A stretch of 64,000 bases of DNA from a virus: IMG/VR virus record IMGVR_UViG_3300050123_000043, positions 33,829 to 97,828 of that record. One strand, 5' to 3'. The translations under genes and the position numbers were made by a program. Under the pieces are notes generated by a model. The model was not told the DNA's origin and ran no database searches. It saw nothing but the letters and a program-made list of their open reading frames with translations. Numbering within the stretch: the stretch's first letter is position 1; each line of letters starts with the position of its first letter. Of the stretch, positions 48,162-55,736 are shown one piece after another.

Positions 48162-48614
48162 ATGTATACCATATCTTCAAATGGAGTTTTAATTACTGAA
48201 CAATTCGAAGGATTCATACCACACCCATATCAAAAACCTGGTGATATTCCAACGATTGGGTACGGTACGACCTTTTATCCTGGTGGAAGAAAGGTTACTA
48301 TGCAAGATCCATCCATTACAAGGCAACAAGGTCTTTCATACCTTTTAAATTATATGAATGTCCTAGTATCTCCTATTTTAAATAATCATGTAACGTTTCC
48401 TTTGAATCAAAACCAGGTAGACTCTCTTGCTGATTTTATTTATAATGAGGGGAGTGGAGGCTTTATAGGATCTCATCTTTTAGTTGCGATTAATTCAAAT
48501 GCTGGTCAAGGTGCCATTTCTGCTGAGTTTAGAAAATGGGTTTATTTTAATCATCAGGTGGACCAGGTTTTGGTCCAGAGAAGAGAAGGAGAAATAAAAT
48601 TGTTTTTTAGCTAA
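48162..48614 (+). CDS. Endolysin, T4-type lysozyme (GH24-like)
   Basis: 150 residues. The N terminus carries the GH24 pattern: catalytic E16 in EGF, then TIGYGTT with T31. In the T4 lysozyme triad (E11-D20-T26) the middle acid is six residues before the Thr; here that position is K25 (YQKPGDIPT), while D28 lies three residues before T31. A later helical part (NQVDSLADFIYNEGSGGF) fits the C-terminal lobe. No signal peptide, so release needs a holin, consistent with the membrane genes at 38442-39692. It is the last late gene and is followed by a strong terminator. Confidence 0.82.
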   Translation: MYTISSNGVLITEQFEGFIPHPYQKPGDIPTIGYGTTFYPGGRKVTMQDPSITRQQGLSYLLNYMNVLVSPILNNHVTFPLNQNQVDSLADFIYNEGSGGFIGSHLLVAINSNAGQGAISAEFRKWVYFNHQVDQVLVQRREGEIKLFFS

Positions 48615-48619
48615 TAAAA

Positions 48620-48642
48620 AAGCCGGATATTTAATCCGGCTT
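48620..48642. terminator. Bidirectional terminator between converging operons
   Basis: AAGCCGGAT at 48620-48628 pairs with ATCCGGCTT at 48634-48642 around a 5-base loop, with A-rich sequence on the left and T-rich on the right. It serves the late plus-strand operon and the minus-strand operon that ends at 48648. Confidence 0.88.
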
Positions 48643-48647
48643 AATTA

Positions 48648-48872
48648 TTAATTGTCAATTACATCTTGAGGAATTTCTTTTGTTCCTTCCTGTTTTTCAG
48701 GAGCATTTACGCTTTCTTTAACTTTAGAACCTTCAGCTTGAGCTTCCTTATCTCTAAGTGCTCTAACCTGTTGAAAAAATACTACAATCCCAAAACCGTG
48801 TTTTGTTGGCACTTCCTGGATTAGTTTGTCTAGCTGTTGTAATTCAGCGTCTTTGATTAATAAATCTGGCAT
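48648..48872 (-). CDS. Small hypothetical protein
   Basis: 74 residues. A short helical part (LLIKDAELQQLDKLIQEVP) is followed by a basic and then an acidic, low-complexity tail. It is the last gene of the recA operon. Not recognised. Confidence 0.5.
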   Translation of the reverse strand: MPDLLIKDAELQQLDKLIQEVPTKHGFGIVVFFQQVRALRDKEAQAEGSKVKESVNAPEKQEGTKEIPQDVIDN

Positions 48873-48881
48873 TTGTGTGTG

Positions 48882-48899
48882 TTTTTAAACGTTTAAAAA
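48882..48899. promoter_or_regulatory. Perfect 18-bp palindrome after recA
   Basis: TTTTTAAAC followed by GTTTAAAAA, a complete dyad without spacer, in the 32-base gap between recA and the last gene. It may be a protein-binding site or a weak terminator; the T/A runs at its ends fit the latter on either strand. Confidence 0.5.
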
Positions 48900-48904
48900 A
48901 GAGT

Positions 48905-49912
48905 TTATAATTTGAGTTTTTCCTTGACCTTTTCTAAGATCTCAGTACGTAACTCCGGGTTATCATTTAATAGAGTACAGACAGCATCCCTTCCCTGCCC
49001 AATTTTATCTTCACCATAAGCATACCAGGAACCGCTCTTCTTGATGATTCCTAGCCCCGTGGCTATGTCCACTAGTTCAGCACTTGAATCTATACCCTGG
49101 CCGAATATGAGGTCAAATTCAGCCACCTTAAAGGGTGGAGCGACCTTGTTCTTAACTACCTTCACCTTAACCCTGTTCCCAATGGCTTCGTCACCGTCTT
49201 TCAGGACCCCGATCTTACGCACATCAAGACGTATGGAAGCGTAGAATTTAAGGGCATTTCCCCCAGAAGTGGTTTCCGGGGACCCGAACATCACACCTAT
49301 CTTCTCTCTTAACTGATTGATGAAGATGACAATAGCGTTAGATTTAGAGGTTTTGGCTGTAAGTTTACGCATGGTCTGACCCATAAGCCGGGCCTGTAAT
49401 CCCATTTTCTGGTCCCCTATTTCTCCTTCTAGTTCAGCTTTAGGTACTAAAGCGGCCACAGAATCTACAACTATAATATCCACGGCACCGGATTCCACAA
49501 GCCGGTCAGTGATTTCCAGGGCCTGTTCTCCGTAGTCGGGTTGATTGATGATAAGCTCGTCTGTGTTTATACCCATTCTCAAGGCATAAGATTCATCAAA
49601 AGCGTGTTCTACGTCAATAATTGCAGCGATTCCACCAAGTTTCTGTACCTGGGCAATCACATGCATAGCCAGGGTGGTCTTCCCACCGCTTTCTGGGCCG
49701 TATATCTCAACGATCCTACCTTTGGGTAGTCCTCCGACTCCAAGGGCTATATCAAGCCCTAATGAGCCTGTAGACACTACTTCTATATTCTTGTTGGGAC
49801 TATCTCCCAACATCATGACCGTACCGGTCCCAAAATCCTTGTCAATCTTGTCCATTGTAACTTTAAGCTTTTTAAGCTTTTCTACGTCTCTGGTTTCTTT
49901 TTTCTTTGCCAT
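48905..49912 (-). CDS. recA: RecA recombinase
   Basis: 335 residues, nearly full length for a bacterial RecA. Walker [10 protein letters not shown] is at residues 72-80, the catalytic Glu lies in the IIDVEHAFD strand, Walker B is [10 protein letters not shown], loop 1 is [16 protein letters not shown] and loop 2 follows [14 protein letters not shown]. The acidic C-terminal tail of E. coli RecA is missing. It forms filaments on single-stranded DNA for strand exchange. In a phage it probably works with the exonucleases nearby in replication or repair. The gene is clearly richer in G+C than its neighbours, suggesting transfer from a cellular source. It abuts the upstream gene end to end. Confidence 0.97.
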   Translation of the reverse strand: MAKKKETRDVEKLKKLKVTMDKIDKDFGTGTVMMLGDSPNKNIEVVSTGSLGLDIALGVGGLPKGRIVEIYGPESGGKTTLAMHVIAQVQKLGGIAAIIDVEHAFDESYALRMGINTDELIINQPDYGEQALEITDRLVESGAVDIIVVDSVAALVPKAELEGEIGDQKMGLQARLMGQTMRKLTAKTSKSNAIVIFINQLREKIGVMFGSPETTSGGNALKFYASIRLDVRKIGVLKDGDEAIGNRVKVKVVKNKVAPPFKVAEFDLIFGQGIDSSAELVDIATGLGIIKKSGSWYAYGEDKIGQGRDAVCTLLNDNPELRTEILEKVKEKLKL

Positions 49913-50182
49913 TTATCGTATTATGTGGTTTATTATAGCTAAAGCAGCACTGTCTCTGAGTTCTGGTGTAACCTCTAAATCCTTATCAAAGAATTCGATT
50001 AAACGAGTCTGAAAGTCAGGGGATAAACCCTGCGGGGGCTGTTTAATTTGTCCGATAGTCTTAAAGTTCAATTCAAATCCTCCCTCCTCACAATACTTGA
50101 TTTCGCAATCAATTTCGTCTCTAGTTGCGGCTAAGATAGTACCATCCGTTAGTTCGATCACAAATATAATATCTTTTTTCAT
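49913..50182 (-). CDS. Small hypothetical protein
   Basis: 89 residues from the ATG at 50182 (an in-frame start at 50212 would overlap the upstream gene). It is acidic and mixed alpha/beta: a strand (DIIFVIELTDGTILAATRD), a Cys-containing middle and a helical end (RDSAALAIINHIIR). Its stop touches the recA start, so the two are co-expressed. Not recognised. Confidence 0.55.
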   Translation of the reverse strand: MKKDIIFVIELTDGTILAATRDEIDCEIKYCEEGGFELNFKTIGQIKQPPQGLSPDFQTRLIEFFDKDLEVTPELRDSAALAIINHIIR

Positions 50183-50202
50183 ATTATCCAAATTTAAGGA
50201 AT

Positions 50203-50385
50203 TTAATACCAACAGTCTTCATGACATTGACCTACCGTTCCATGACCGCACAGACAAGGTTCGTCTTTATGATCATTTACGTGCTTTTCATATCTCTTTT
50301 TTTGAAACGCAAGGTTTTTTGGACTCATCTGCTCTTCAAAGTTTATGGGTTCTCTTTTTTCTATTTCTGGATCAAAGTCTTTCAT
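50203..50385 (-). CDS. Small Cys-rich protein
   Basis: 60 residues, very hydrophilic, ending in a possible zinc-binding cluster CLCGHGTVGQCHEDCWY (C-x-C-x6-C-x3-C). It lies 1 base after the glycosyltransferase gene. Small zinc proteins of this kind are common among phage early genes; function unknown. Confidence 0.5.
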   Translation of the reverse strand: MKDFDPEIEKREPINFEEQMSPKNLAFQKKRYEKHVNDHKDEPCLCGHGTVGQCHEDCWY

Positions 50386-50386
50386 G

Positions 50387-51415
50387 TTATTTCATTAAAT
50401 GTTCAAAAAGTTGTTTTCTATATTCATTGATTTTAAGTAAATTATAATGTTCACGACAATATTCACCCAGGGCCTGTCCTTTCTCCTTAAGAAAGACCGG
50501 ATCAATAGCGAACTTTTTAATATTGTCAAACCAGGTTGCAGCATTCGATCCATACATAACTAAATCCCTATTAGGGAAGTCAGAGTAAGGAGAAGTATCT
50601 GAAGCGATACAGGGATTATACTTAGCCGCACTCTCAAGGATCTTTAAATTGGACTTGTACGCATTAAACATATTCTGTTCCAGAGGGATCAGAGTAACGT
50701 CACAATGAGAATAATGATCCTCATAGGAGTCCAGGGGGAGGGTCCCGCGAGATTCATAACCGGGTATCCTTCCGTTTAAAGAGAAAGAGTTCTCCATCTT
50801 ATTCCAGAATACAAGGGACTCTTTGTTTCTGTAATCCACTCCTGCCAGTATGAACTTAGATTTATTAAATTTGGGATTGTTTATAATCTTTTCAAATGGT
50901 CTTTTTAAAACTTGAATATCGTGAAAGTGTGATGATCCTCCTGCATAAAGAAAACGGGTGAATTCACTCTGTACCTTTGTAGAGTTGAATTGTTCATGAT
51001 CGTAGGGGAGGGCATTAGGAATTACATGGACATTCTTGTTTAAAGCCTTTACTTTATCAGCCAGTAGAGCGGTTGTAACAATAACGGCATCTGACGCAAC
51101 AATGCAATCTTTTATCTTTTGGGCGGTTTTATTAGCTTCCCAGGACTTAGCCAGGATGTGATGAGGGTATAGATCCCAATAATCATCAAGATCCGTAACT
51201 ATTTTAAAACCGTGTTGTTTTTGCAAGGGTTTAAATACTTCAATATCCATCCCTGGGGTCCTGTTAAACAAAAGGATTTTTGTCTCTGGAGAAAGATCCC
51301 CAAAAGTTTTACCTTTCCATTGATTAATATCAATGCCCATATACTTCAAAGGCATGACCAATCGGTGCCAATCGCATCCTGACGACATCTTAATTATTGC
51401 AGTTAATCCTTTCAT
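50387..51415 (-). CDS. Glycosyltransferase, GT-B fold
   Basis: 342 residues from the ATG at 51415. An upstream in-frame start (51475) would overlap the GIY-YIG gene by 85 bases; from 51415 the overlap is 26. The N-terminal half holds SGCDWHRLVMPLKYM and VTDLDDYWDLYP, then VIVTTALLADKVKALN and VHVIPNAL. The C-terminal half holds FLYAGGSSHFHDI and YKSNLKILESAAKYNPCIAS, in which the Glu of the family 4-like nucleotide-sugar site is seen. It probably moves a sugar onto phage DNA bases, a protein or host lipopolysaccharide; the sequence does not say which. Confidence 0.8.
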   Translation of the reverse strand: MKGLTAIIKMSSGCDWHRLVMPLKYMGIDINQWKGKTFGDLSPETKILLFNRTPGMDIEVFKPLQKQHGFKIVTDLDDYWDLYPHHILAKSWEANKTAQKIKDCIVASDAVIVTTALLADKVKALNKNVHVIPNALPYDHEQFNSTKVQSEFTRFLYAGGSSHFHDIQVLKRPFEKIINNPKFNKSKFILAGVDYRNKESLVFWNKMENSFSLNGRIPGYESRGTLPLDSYEDHYSHCDVTLIPLEQNMFNAYKSNLKILESAAKYNPCIASDTSPYSDFPNRDLVMYGSNAATWFDNIKKFAIDPVFLKEKGQALGEYCREHYNLLKINEYRKQLFEHLMK

Positions 51416-52073
51416 TGTTTGTCTTTTTGTATTTCCAAATAAACCCACCAGTTTGTTTTCTTTTTCCTTGAGCAACCATTGTTATTTTTCCATTTGAAAT
51501 ATTTAACTCTTTGGTTGCATTAGAAATACAACTCCATTCTTTTATAAAAATTCCTTGTTTATCATATTGTAATACTGTTTTTGCACGTAATCCCTTACGA
51601 GATTTACTCATTTGTTGAAGAGATTTTTTTGAAAAACAGTTTTTTAATCCTTTATTCCAAGTAATATGTCCTGTCCGTTCGCTGCTGGATTTTCCTATTT
51701 TTTTCTTAGATTCTTTTGTATGTTTGGGTTTTCCTAAATGAGCTTTTGCTATTTTATCTTTTGATTCTTGAGTATGTTTTGCCCCATACCCACCCTCTCT
51801 CAAATTCAACAACTCAATACCACAATCACGATAAAGATCCATATAAAACTGTTCATACCGATCTAAAACATCTTGACTTACATCAGAGGGTAATTCGTGA
51901 CAAATTTCAAACTTATGATTTTTAACTCCATATTTATCAAAGGAATTTTCTAGTTTTGCTTGTTTGTGTTTTCTACCATGTTGTTTATAATGAGTCCATC
52001 TGCTTTTAATATCCCAACTCTGCCCAATATATACTTTCCCAGAAGGACTTGTTATTTTATAAATTCCAATCAT
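51390..52073 (-). CDS. GIY-YIG homing endonuclease
   Basis: 227 residues. The GIY-YIG domain (residues 3-90) is nearly the same as that at 22622-23347: GIYKITSPSGKVYIGQSW, then the DRYEQFYMDLYRDCGIEL helix and LNLREGG. The middle has NUMOD-like basic helices (SKDKIAKAHLGKPKHTKES), and residues 165-220 a NUMOD1-like end (VLQYDKQGIFIKEW ... GGFIWKYK). Its ATG overlaps the intended stop of the MazG-like gene (ATGA) and its end overlaps the glycosyltransferase start, so it sits snugly between two genes. Confidence 0.9.
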   Translation of the reverse strand: MIGIYKITSPSGKVYIGQSWDIKSRWTHYKQHGRKHKQAKLENSFDKYGVKNHKFEICHELPSDVSQDVLDRYEQFYMDLYRDCGIELLNLREGGYGAKHTQESKDKIAKAHLGKPKHTKESKKKIGKSSSERTGHITWNKGLKNCFSKKSLQQMSKSRKGLRAKTVLQYDKQGIFIKEWSCISNATKELNISNGKITMVAQGKRKQTGGFIWKYKKTNNERINCNN

Positions 52074-52486
52074 TTTATTTCTATTTCTCTATGATCTCCG
52101 TTTCCTTTAATCATATTTTTTTCTCTACGCAAAGTAATTTTTTTAATATTATTTCGGGCAGTATCTTCCATAGTAATACCTAAGTCAGTACAAAGGGAAG
52201 CAATATATCAAAGTACATCACCGATTTCACCAGTAAGATCTTCAACATTAAGATTTGGAGTATCACCACGCATCCACTTTTTAATTTTACCGGCCATCTC
52301 TCCCGCTTCATTAAGAACTCCGATTGTTGGATATATGATTGCATACTTCTCAGGGAATGCTTTATTTTTAGCTGCTTCTAACTGATATTCATTAAGAGTT
52401 AAATCTCGTGTAGTAAATGTATAACCGTTATTTGGTGTTTCAAAATCCTTAATAGGTTGATCATTTATGTGTCCTGGAGTGTTCAT
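52070..52486 (-). pseudogene. MazG-like nucleotide pyrophosphohydrolase, interrupted by in-frame TGA
   Basis: The first 92 codons (ATG 52486) encode LTLNEYQLEAAKNKA, then GVLNEAGEMAGKIKKWMRG and EDLTGEIGDVL, the all-alpha NTP-pyrophosphohydrolase signature with its EAGE and EIGD metal-binding motifs. A TGA at 52208-52210 then replaces the Trp codon expected in GDVLWY. The same frame continues for 45 intact codons (YIASLCTDLGITMEDTARN ... GNGDHREIEIK) to a TGA at 52070-52072 that overlaps the next ATG. So a 138-residue enzyme that hydrolyses NTP to NMP has been cut by one base change. The remainder shows no decay, so the mutation is recent, or is a read-through site or a sequencing error. Confidence 0.85.
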
Positions 52487-53025
52487 TGTTGATGTTTTAA
52501 TTTATAAACTTTTTGTAATACTTTAATTTGATATAAGCAATCTTCATATGGGTCGTGTGTTGTTCCCCTATTAGATGAGGGTTCATAAACATGTTCATTA
52601 TGCATGATATATGTTCTCATGTCTCTTTCATTCTTAGTTGTCCAAGGAGCAGAATATCCAACTGCTTTAAATGCTCCTTCTAAAATACCACAATCAAAAC
52701 GGTTTCCATTTCCCCATAATGTTGGATTTGGGAAATTTATTAGCCAAACAGTAAATTCTTCTAATATTCTTTTTAAATCATCTCCTGAGTGATCAAGAGC
52801 AAGAAATTTATTAATTGTTTCTTCATCCTGTCTCATCCACCACTTCATTGTTTCTGGATCAATTTTTAGTCCGTATTTAAGAGATGATTTTATTGAAATT
52901 GATTGATAAAAATAATCAAGATTTACAAAGTCTGTTTCTAATTGAAAATTTACAGCACAAAATGAGGTAACAATATAACCGGGTGATGTTCCCAAGGTTT
53001 CAATATCAAGCATTATGTCATTCAT
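52483..53025 (-). CDS. 3'-5' exonuclease, DEDDh type
   Basis: 180 residues. MLDIETLGTSPGY gives the first DxE motif; NPTLWGNGNRFDCGILEGAF gives the second Asp region, and HDPYEDCLYQ the final H...D. This matches the Rv2179c-like/ExoX branch of RNase T-type exonucleases, known in many phages. It degrades DNA or RNA from 3' ends. Its TGA stop overlaps the ATG of the MazG-like gene, and its start overlaps the stop of the gene above, so the three are coupled. Confidence 0.85.
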   Translation of the reverse strand: MNDIMLDIETLGTSPGYIVTSFCAVNFQLETDFVNLDYFYQSISIKSSLKYGLKIDPETMKWWMRQDEETINKFLALDHSGDDLKRILEEFTVWLINFPNPTLWGNGNRFDCGILEGAFKAVGYSAPWTTKNERDMRTYIMHNEHVYEPSSNRGTTHDPYEDCLYQIKVLQKVYKLKHQQ

Positions 53026-53375
53026 GGTTTACTATAATTTGATTTGTTAATCATGTGATGGTCCTTTTTATGGTTTATCCAAAGAGTTATTACCTTAGCA
53101 GTAGCTTTTTTAAAGTTAGGTTTTAAAACTAGTACTATATCATAACTTTTGTTGTGTTGTATTCTAACAACACACATTAAAATCTTTTTACCACTCTCTG
53201 TGGTCTTTACTTCTACAAACTTCTTTTTGGTTAACATCATCTTGTTTATGGATGGGGGTCTTTTGTTAACCCTTTCCTTAAAACGCCTTAAAGCGTGTTT
53301 TGAGTACTTTAGAAACAAGAACTTTCTTGGGATAACCATTTGTTCGGGGAACCCGACTTGTTTATGAAATATCAT
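53022..53375 (-). CDS. Small basic protein, first gene of the recA operon
   Basis: 117 residues, strongly basic. The segment YSKHALRRFKERVNKRPPS, followed by strands (KILMCVVRIQHNKSYDIVLVL and KVITLWINHKK), resembles small RelE/DUF4258-like folds in which a His and Arg-rich helix precedes a sheet, but I cannot assign it firmly. A second start at 53339 (MVIPRKF) is possible. The promoter -7 box ends 5 bases before the ATG at 53375, so the message would be leaderless from the first ATG. Confidence 0.6.
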   Translation of the reverse strand: MIFHKQVGFPEQMVIPRKFLFLKYSKHALRRFKERVNKRPPSINKMMLTKKKFVEVKTTESGKKILMCVVRIQHNKSYDIVLVLKPNFKKATAKVITLWINHKKDHHMINKSNYSKP

Positions 53376-53379
53376 ATTG

Positions 53380-53387
53380 CAAATTTA
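53380..53387 (-). promoter_or_regulatory. Candidate promoter (-7 box) for the recA operon
   Basis: On the minus strand TAAATTTG, a perfect TAnnTTTG, lies 5 bases before the ATG at 53375. The -33 element is weak (TTTT about 17 bases upstream). Confidence 0.55.
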
Positions 53388-53447
53388 ATATAAATTTTGG
53401 TAATAAAAAATGTTCTATTTGTTAAATATATGTGAACTACCAGGGCA

Positions 53448-53479
53448 TTTGGAAGTTTCAAATAATATGGTTATATTTG
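53448..53479 (+). promoter_or_regulatory. Bacteroidota-type promoter for the lone plus-strand early gene
   Basis: TTTG at 53448-53451, 20-base spacer, TATATTTG at 53472-53479. This is a full match to the host primary sigma consensus. Transcription would start about 53486, 11 bases before the ATG at 53497. Confidence 0.85.
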
Positions 53480-53496
53480 TAAAAAATTAATAACAC

Positions 53497-53988
53497 ATGG
53501 CAGATCGTAAAAATCACAAGGAAAAAGCAGCCGCTTTCTCCGAAGCACAAAAAAAGAAAAATGTTCAGGCATCACAGCCTAAAACTCATCTTATTCCTGA
53601 CGTAGAATGGCAATCTACTGATAATCTGGACCTTCGCGGGGATGTCGCTGAAGCTATTCAGAACAACCTGGTAGTAGCCTTTGAAGCTCTACAGAAAGCA
53701 GGACAGGCTTTCCAGGTACTTTTGAATCTTAATATCAAAGCTGGTAAAGCAAAGCTTAAATACACCTGGAATAATGGTGAAGCTCCAACTGATGCTGAAC
53801 TTAAAGACTATCAAGAGCAAATGACCCAATTGCAAGCTCTTAAAGCCGAACAATTGAAAAAAGCTCAGGATGGTATTGCAGCAGAAGCAAAGAAGAATCA
53901 AACCTCCAAAACCAATCTGGTCACAACAGATGGTCAGCCTTTGACAGAAGAAAATCTCTCTAAATCAAAGAGTGGATTAATAGTGTAA
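53497..53988 (+). CDS. Hypothetical early protein, monocistronic
   Basis: 163 residues, hydrophilic. The N terminus is basic (ADRKNHKEKAAAFSEAQKKK), the middle is helical and amphipathic (AIQNNLVVAFEALQKAGQAF), and residues 100-130 are a Gln/Lys-rich coiled coil. No family is recognised. It is the only plus-strand gene in the early half, has a textbook promoter and its own terminator, and lies between two minus-strand operons. That isolation suggests strong, immediate transcription by host polymerase. A role in host takeover or DNA binding is a guess. Confidence 0.7.
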   Translation: MADRKNHKEKAAAFSEAQKKKNVQASQPKTHLIPDVEWQSTDNLDLRGDVAEAIQNNLVVAFEALQKAGQAFQVLLNLNIKAGKAKLKYTWNNGEAPTDAELKDYQEQMTQLQALKAEQLKKAQDGIAAEAKKNQTSKTNLVTTDGQPLTEENLSKSKSGLIV

Positions 53989-54013
53989 CCTATCTCTTGG
54001 TACATACAAACAG

Positions 54014-54041
54014 AAAACGCGGCTTTTCAGTCGCGTTTTTT
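54014..54041. terminator. Bidirectional terminator
   Basis: AAAACGCG at 54014-54021 pairs with CGCGTTTT at 54032-54039 around a 10-base loop, with T and A runs outside. It ends both the plus-strand gene and the converging minus-strand operon. Confidence 0.85.
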
Positions 54042-54189
54042 AATTTGACCCCATGTATGGTTTTTTATGTTTTTGTATTATTGGTGTTGATGCTTTTGCT
54101 TCCAACGAATTTACCATAACAATTCCCCTTGATCCCCAATTTTTGGACCATTGTTTTTTGGGAGGATCTTTCTTTTTCTTATGGGACAT
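54040..54189 (-). CDS. Small basic protein
   Basis: 49 residues from the ATG at 54189, which overlaps the stop of the upstream gene by 11 bases; the frame is open further but then lies inside that gene. It is very basic at the start (SHKKKKDPPKKQWSKNW). Overlap with the upstream stop and a terminator directly after the stop support it, but it is short and unrecognised. Confidence 0.4.
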   Translation of the reverse strand: MSHKKKKDPPKKQWSKNWGSRGIVMVNSLEAKASTPIIQKHKKPYMGSN

Positions 54190-54778
54190 AAAGTATTGTT
54201 CCGTTATCTTTCTGAATGTCTTCTTCAAATATTTTCCGGGCTTCCTGGACGTTGAACGGAGCGCATATAATATGAAATCCTTTCTTAGTAGGCACAACCC
54301 CAAATATTCCATCATCCCCTCTCTTAGCTTGTTTATGTAATTCTTTAATAGAAGCAATAATTTGGTCAACATAATATGGAGCGGTTATATCAACATCCAC
54401 AACCCACTTTTTAAATATTTCTGAATTACATGTTCCAGCAGCCGCCCAAAAAGCCTTTTTAACAGCCTTATAGTTATGACTTATAATATAATCAACCGTA
54501 AGTTTTAAAGCCTGTAAACCGACTCTCTCAAGGTCCCGGACGTTAAGATTAATATATGCCCTGGCATTATTCCTTACACAGATTGCCATAATATGAGCCA
54601 TCTTCTTCTCTAGGTCAGACTTATTATAAATACACATTTGATCAATAACTTCCATATCCTTATCCATAGTTGGATTATCCTTTCGCCTTTTTAGTATTTG
54701 GAGAAGGTAGAATGGATTTTCTATATGTGTCTTGACAGAAATAAACGGGGCCAGTAATTCAAAATTATTTATAGACAT
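54179..54778 (-). CDS. Conserved phage protein with primase-like DxD and GFH motifs
   Basis: 199 residues. The N-terminal two thirds is helical (YLLQILKRRKDN, NARAYINLNVRDLERVGLQA). Residues 124-131 read KKWVVDVDI, and residues 163-173 PTKKGFHIICA. In archaeo-eukaryotic primases a strand with DxD and a later s/G-x-H strand form the catalytic core, so D128, D130 and H169 could be an AEP-like site. The protein is smaller than usual and no zinc motif is seen. The same motif pair may have another meaning; the call is tentative. Confidence 0.45.
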   Translation of the reverse strand: MSINNFELLAPFISVKTHIENPFYLLQILKRRKDNPTMDKDMEVIDQMCIYNKSDLEKKMAHIMAICVRNNARAYINLNVRDLERVGLQALKLTVDYIISHNYKAVKKAFWAAAGTCNSEIFKKWVVDVDITAPYYVDQIIASIKELHKQAKRGDDGIFGVVPTKKGFHIICAPFNVQEARKIFEEDIQKDNGTILYVP

Positions 54779-54780
54779 TT

Positions 54781-55053
54781 TTATTTATTAATAAACATTA
54801 AGTAATCGTAATTTTTATTCTCAGCCCACCGTATTAACCTTACTAATATATTAGATTCTATAGTTGGTGTAGTAAAAGTAAACAAAGCATCCGTTCTTAC
54901 CAAATAATAATTGTTTCTTTTTATTCCTATTTTATAGGAAGGAGAAGTAAGTCTATCCAGAAACGACAAGCCCAAGTGTCCTTTGAACTCTGAAATATTT
55001 AATTGAGCAAAGCGGAGGGGGAGATTTTCAGGATCATTTACAATTATAGCCAT
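54781..55053 (-). CDS. Small hypothetical protein
   Basis: 90 residues, mixed alpha/beta, without Cys or known motif (ISEFKGHLGLSFLDRL, then SNILVRLIRWAENK). It sits between the metallophosphoesterase, whose stop touches its start, and the primase-like gene. Not recognised. Confidence 0.5.
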   Translation of the reverse strand: MAIIVNDPENLPLRFAQLNISEFKGHLGLSFLDRLTSPSYKIGIKRNNYYLVRTDALFTFTTPTIESNILVRLIRWAENKNYDYLMFINK

Positions 55054-55736
55054 TAGTTTGTATTTTCATTGTGATGATCTACTCCACCCAGGTTAATTCT
55101 ATTTTTCATTATTGCTGCAATCTCATCAAAGTGATATGGACGGAATTCTGGATGAGTATCTACACCAACATCCATACATTTGAATTTTGCATATTCAAAG
55201 GTTCCATAATTTGGTAAACAATAATCAGGTAACGTTCCATGACTATGTCCGTATAAGTTCCAATTTCCATACTGTCCCTTACCCCACACCCTCTGGGCGA
55301 AATGAGACAAGCACATTGATTGTCCATTTATTTTTTTGTTTCTTATATACTGATTTACAGAAGAAAAAAAAGATTGAATATTATTCATATATACGGCATG
55401 ATGTAATTCATCTATATTTGCTTCCATTCCAACTATGACTTTTTTATCATTTTCTATATGATGATCATGATTTCCCAGGACCAGATGAATTGTTTTACAA
55501 TTAATCCGTTTACGAAAATTCCAAATCTGATCAATCCCCCCAAAACTCCAATCCCCAAGGTGATAAAGAATATCATTTTCCTTTACAGTCTTATTGATAT
55601 TTTCAACCAGGCGAACGTCATGTTCTTCCAGAGTATCAAGATCCCTACACCTAGATAGATCTGTCCATTCAGAAGTTCCACGCACAATGTTTTTGTGGTG
55701 GAAGTGAGTGTCACTTGTAAAAAAAATACTTGCCAT
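55053..55736 (-). CDS. Calcineurin-like metallophosphoesterase, possible RNA-end phosphatase
   Basis: 227 residues from the ATG at 55736; an upstream in-frame ATG (55760) adds only IKSIKI-like residues. The full binuclear metal signature is present: D9-x-H11 in SDTHFHH, HLGDWSFGG, LGNHDHH, LSHFAQRVW, and YGHSHG followed by DVGVD. These enzymes remove phosphate or cleave phosphodiesters. Its start overlaps the end of the P-loop kinase gene by 26 bases, and an RNA ligase lies beyond. In bacterial Pnkp the 2',3'-phosphatase that heals RNA ends is of this same superfamily. That role is inferred. Confidence 0.85.
   Translation of the reverse strand: MASIFFTSDTHFHHKNIVRGTSEWTDLSRCRDLDTLEEHDVRLVENINKTVKENDILYHLGDWSFGGIDQIWNFRKRINCKTIHLVLGNHDHHIENDKKVIVGMEANIDELHHAVYMNNIQSFFSSVNQYIRNKKINGQSMCLSHFAQRVWGKGQYGNWNLYGHSHGTLPDYCLPNYGTFEYAKFKCMDVGVDTHPEFRPYHFDEIAAIMKNRINLGGVDHHNENTN

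Noticed and set aside
52070-52486. Genome-wide TGA-to-Trp recoding as explanation for the MazG TGA
   Set aside because: Other early genes end in TGA with classic ATGA overlaps, no virion gene contains in-frame TGA, and TGG is used freely for Trp.
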